The notes under the pieces were generated by a model that saw nothing but the letters and a program-made list of their open reading frames with translations, was not told where the DNA came from and did no database searches. A stretch of DNA of 64,000 bases. Origin: Curtobacterium sp. MCLR17_032. Its GTDB lineage: Bacteria; Actinomycetota; Actinomycetes; Actinomycetales; Microbacteriaceae. Below, in pieces: positions 62,633 through 64,000 of the stretch (positions are counted from its first letter, which is position 1; each line of letters begins with the position of its first letter). Both the position numbers and the translations under genes were made by a program. The stretch covers positions 2,294,001 to 2,358,000 of the forward strand of contig NZ_CP126268.1 in NCBI RefSeq assembly GCF_003234795.2, given 5' to 3'.

Positions 62633-64000
62633 TCAGACGCCCCGGTGCCGGCGCACCGCGTCGAGGAGCGCCTCGGCCCGGCGGACGAACGCGTGCTCCG
62701 CACCGACCCGCGCCCCGCGTGCGGCCCGGTCTGCGGCCGACGTGGTCTCCCCCTGCCGGACCAGCTCCCGGAGTTCGTCCACGCCCCGGTAGCTCCGGAC
62801 GGCGCCGTGGAACAACTCGTCGACGCCCGGTACCGGGTCGGTGAGCACGAGCGCCCCCGTGGCGGCGGCGTCGAACAGCCGGTTGGACACGAACCCGTCG
62901 CGGGCCATGTCGTCCCAGTGGTCGTTGAGCACCACCCTGGCACTTCGGTACAGCGCCGGAAGCGCGTCGTTCGCGACGAAGACCCCGCGGTGCACTCCTT
63001 CCGGCAGCAGCCCCTCCCACCCCTCGCCCCAGACGGCGAGGTCGAGTCCAGCGGCCACCGCGTCGCGCACCACCGGGCGGAAGACCTCGCGGGTCTTGCC
63101 GACGAACGCGGTGTCGAGGTCGGCGTACTCCGGTGCGGCGGCCCCCGGGTGGAACCGGGCCGGGTCCGTCGCCTGCAGGAGCGGTGCCACCTCGAGGCCG
63201 GTCTCCGCCGAGACCCGGTCCGCCCACACCGGCCCGGCGGCGAAACGCAGGTCGTAGCGGGCCAGTTCGTCCGCCGACACGAGGTCGGGGTGCGAGATGA
63301 CCCAGAGCACGTTCGTCGCCGCGGGGTGCACCGGGGTGTCGTCGAGGCCGCGGAGCGTCAGCGCGACGTCGTCGAGGTGCTCGGACGCCGGCCGGACGTG
63401 CGACTCGCGATGGTCCACGACGACCTCCTGCCCGAGCGACCGCAACGCCGTCGCCAGGTCGCGCGCGAAGAAGGTGTCGCCCCAGTCGTCGCCACCGGGT
63501 CCCGGGTGGGCCGCGATCCGGATCGACCAGCGCAGCCGGACACCGCGGTCACGCAGCGCCAGCCGCTCGGGGCCGCGTTCGGCGCGGACGACGGGCTCGC
63601 GGAGGGCGACGGGGGCGCCTGCCGGGTCGGCGGTGGGGACGCCCGGCACGAGTCCGGCGCGGGCGAGGGCCACAGCCGCGGTGTCGTCGGTCCGCGTCCG
63701 CCAGTGCACGAGCGCCGATGCCGCATCCGTGTCGTAGCGTCGCTCTCGGAGCACGCTCGTCCGGTACACCCGTCCCAGTGCGACGGCGACGCAGGGACCG
63801 TCGGCAGCGTCCGCGCTGTCCCGCGTGAGTCGCGCGATGGCGGTCCGGGTGTCGACGGTCGGGACCGGCAGCGCCAGGTCCCGGGTGCGGACGGCGAAGC
63901 AGGGCTCGTCGGCGGCGAACACCTCGGCGCCGTCGAGCAGGTCCGCGTCCTCGGCGGGGTGGCCGCGCAGCAGGGAGGCGACCGGGGCGGTGCCGCGCAC
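62633..64000 (-). CDS. CgeB-like glycosyltransferase, 5' end outside the window
   Basis: At least 455 residues on the minus strand; the open frame runs off the right edge, and the GTG at the edge is probably internal. The N-terminal part (about 1-140) is Asp/Arg/Ala-rich and unassigned. The GT-B half (about 155-455) has SIRIAAHPGPGGDDWGDTFF, NVLWVISHPDLV, FAAGPVWADRV, AFVGKTREVFRP and the donor-site segment DGFVSNRLFDAAATGALVLTD. These fit CgeB-type/Glyco_trans_1_2 transferases. It converges on paralogue C. Confidence 0.75.
   Translation of the reverse strand: MRGTAPVASLLRGHPAEDADLLDGAEVFAADEPCFAVRTRDLALPVPTVDTRTAIARLTRDSADAADGPCVAVALGRVYRTSVLRERRYDTDAASALVHWRTRTDDTAAVALARAGLVPGVPTADPAGAPVALREPVVRAERGPERLALRDRGVRLRWSIRIAAHPGPGGDDWGDTFFARDLATALRSLGQEVVVDHRESHVRPASEHLDDVALTLRGLDDTPVHPAATNVLWVISHPDLVSADELARYDLRFAAGPVWADRVSAETGLEVAPLLQATDPARFHPGAAAPEYADLDTAFVGKTREVFRPVVRDAVAAGLDLAVWGEGWEGLLPEGVHRGVFVANDALPALYRSARVVLNDHWDDMARDGFVSNRLFDAAATGALVLTDPVPGVDELFHGAVRSYRGVDELRELVRQGETTSAADRAARGARVGAEHAFVRRAEALLDAVRRHRGV

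Overview
The window comes from a very GC-rich actinobacterium. It shows frequent GTG and TTG starts, overlapping ATGA/GTGA gene junctions, WhiB regulators, MtrAB-LpqB and LAxTG-type surface proteins. The gene families and their order (SCO4848-like protein, XRE-ImmA pair, LpqB, DUF5719, paired Wzy-like proteins) fit the Microbacteriaceae; a Curtobacterium-like plant or soil organism is my best guess, but I have no 16S or marker comparison. I see no transposase, integrase, phage gene or CRISPR array, so this looks like stable chromosome with a strain-variable cell-surface polysaccharide region at the right end.

Layout. (1) 0-8.9 kb: transporters and channels (CorA, ArsB-type permease, MscS, amino-acid permease), small membrane proteins, and a tightly overlapped XRE / ImmA-like protease / membrane-protein operon next to a YigZ-family protein. 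(2) 9-12.4 kb: a 1142-residue secreted adhesin-like protein with DUF11-like and SdrD-B-like domains and a LAFTG sorting signal. (3) 12.6-25.4 kb: tRNA-Lys, bcp, whiB1, pdtaS, an Rv3235-like protein, secA, hpf, comF and lpqB-mtrB-mtrA. This block matches, from memory, the conserved M. tuberculosis Rv3219-Rv3246c neighbourhood. (4) 25.6-33.4 kb: a PQ-rich membrane protein, DUF4129, DUF4350, MoxR ATPase and DUF58 operon, then a SpoIIM-like protein and an RDD protein, in the same order and orientation as Rv3689-Rv3695. (5) 33.5-40.5 kb: ahcY, DUF3499, a metallopeptidase-fold protein without its HExxH motif, DUF5719, a giant GT2 membrane protein and whiB2. (6) 40.7-64 kb: a polysaccharide and glycolipid locus holding galE, manA, two Wzy/ligase-like proteins, three paralogous GT-C-like membrane proteins, a Dpm1-like polyprenyl-phosphate-mannose synthase, an ABC exporter (Wzm/Wzt type) and at least six further glycosyltransferases.

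How the genes work together. ManA and GalE supply sugar precursors. The Dpm1-like enzyme would charge polyprenyl phosphate with mannose. The cytoplasmic GT2/GT4 enzymes would build a lipid-linked glycan for export by the Wzm/Wzt pair. The GT-C-like and Wzy-like proteins would modify, polymerise or ligate it outside the membrane. MtrAB-LpqB, WhiB1/WhiB2 and PdtaS provide envelope, division and stress control, and a phased direct repeat upstream of a secreted protein (49816-51891) is a possible MtrA target. The MoxR-DUF58 module is conserved but of unknown role.

Two window-wide signals stand out. First, many genes on both strands have a TANNNT hexamer 6-8 nt before the start codon, the mark of leaderless transcripts. 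Second, near-perfect palindromes built on GGACGGGAGGCCCG sit exactly at three convergent gene junctions, with half-sites scattered elsewhere. They look like a lineage-specific repeat used as a bidirectional terminator.
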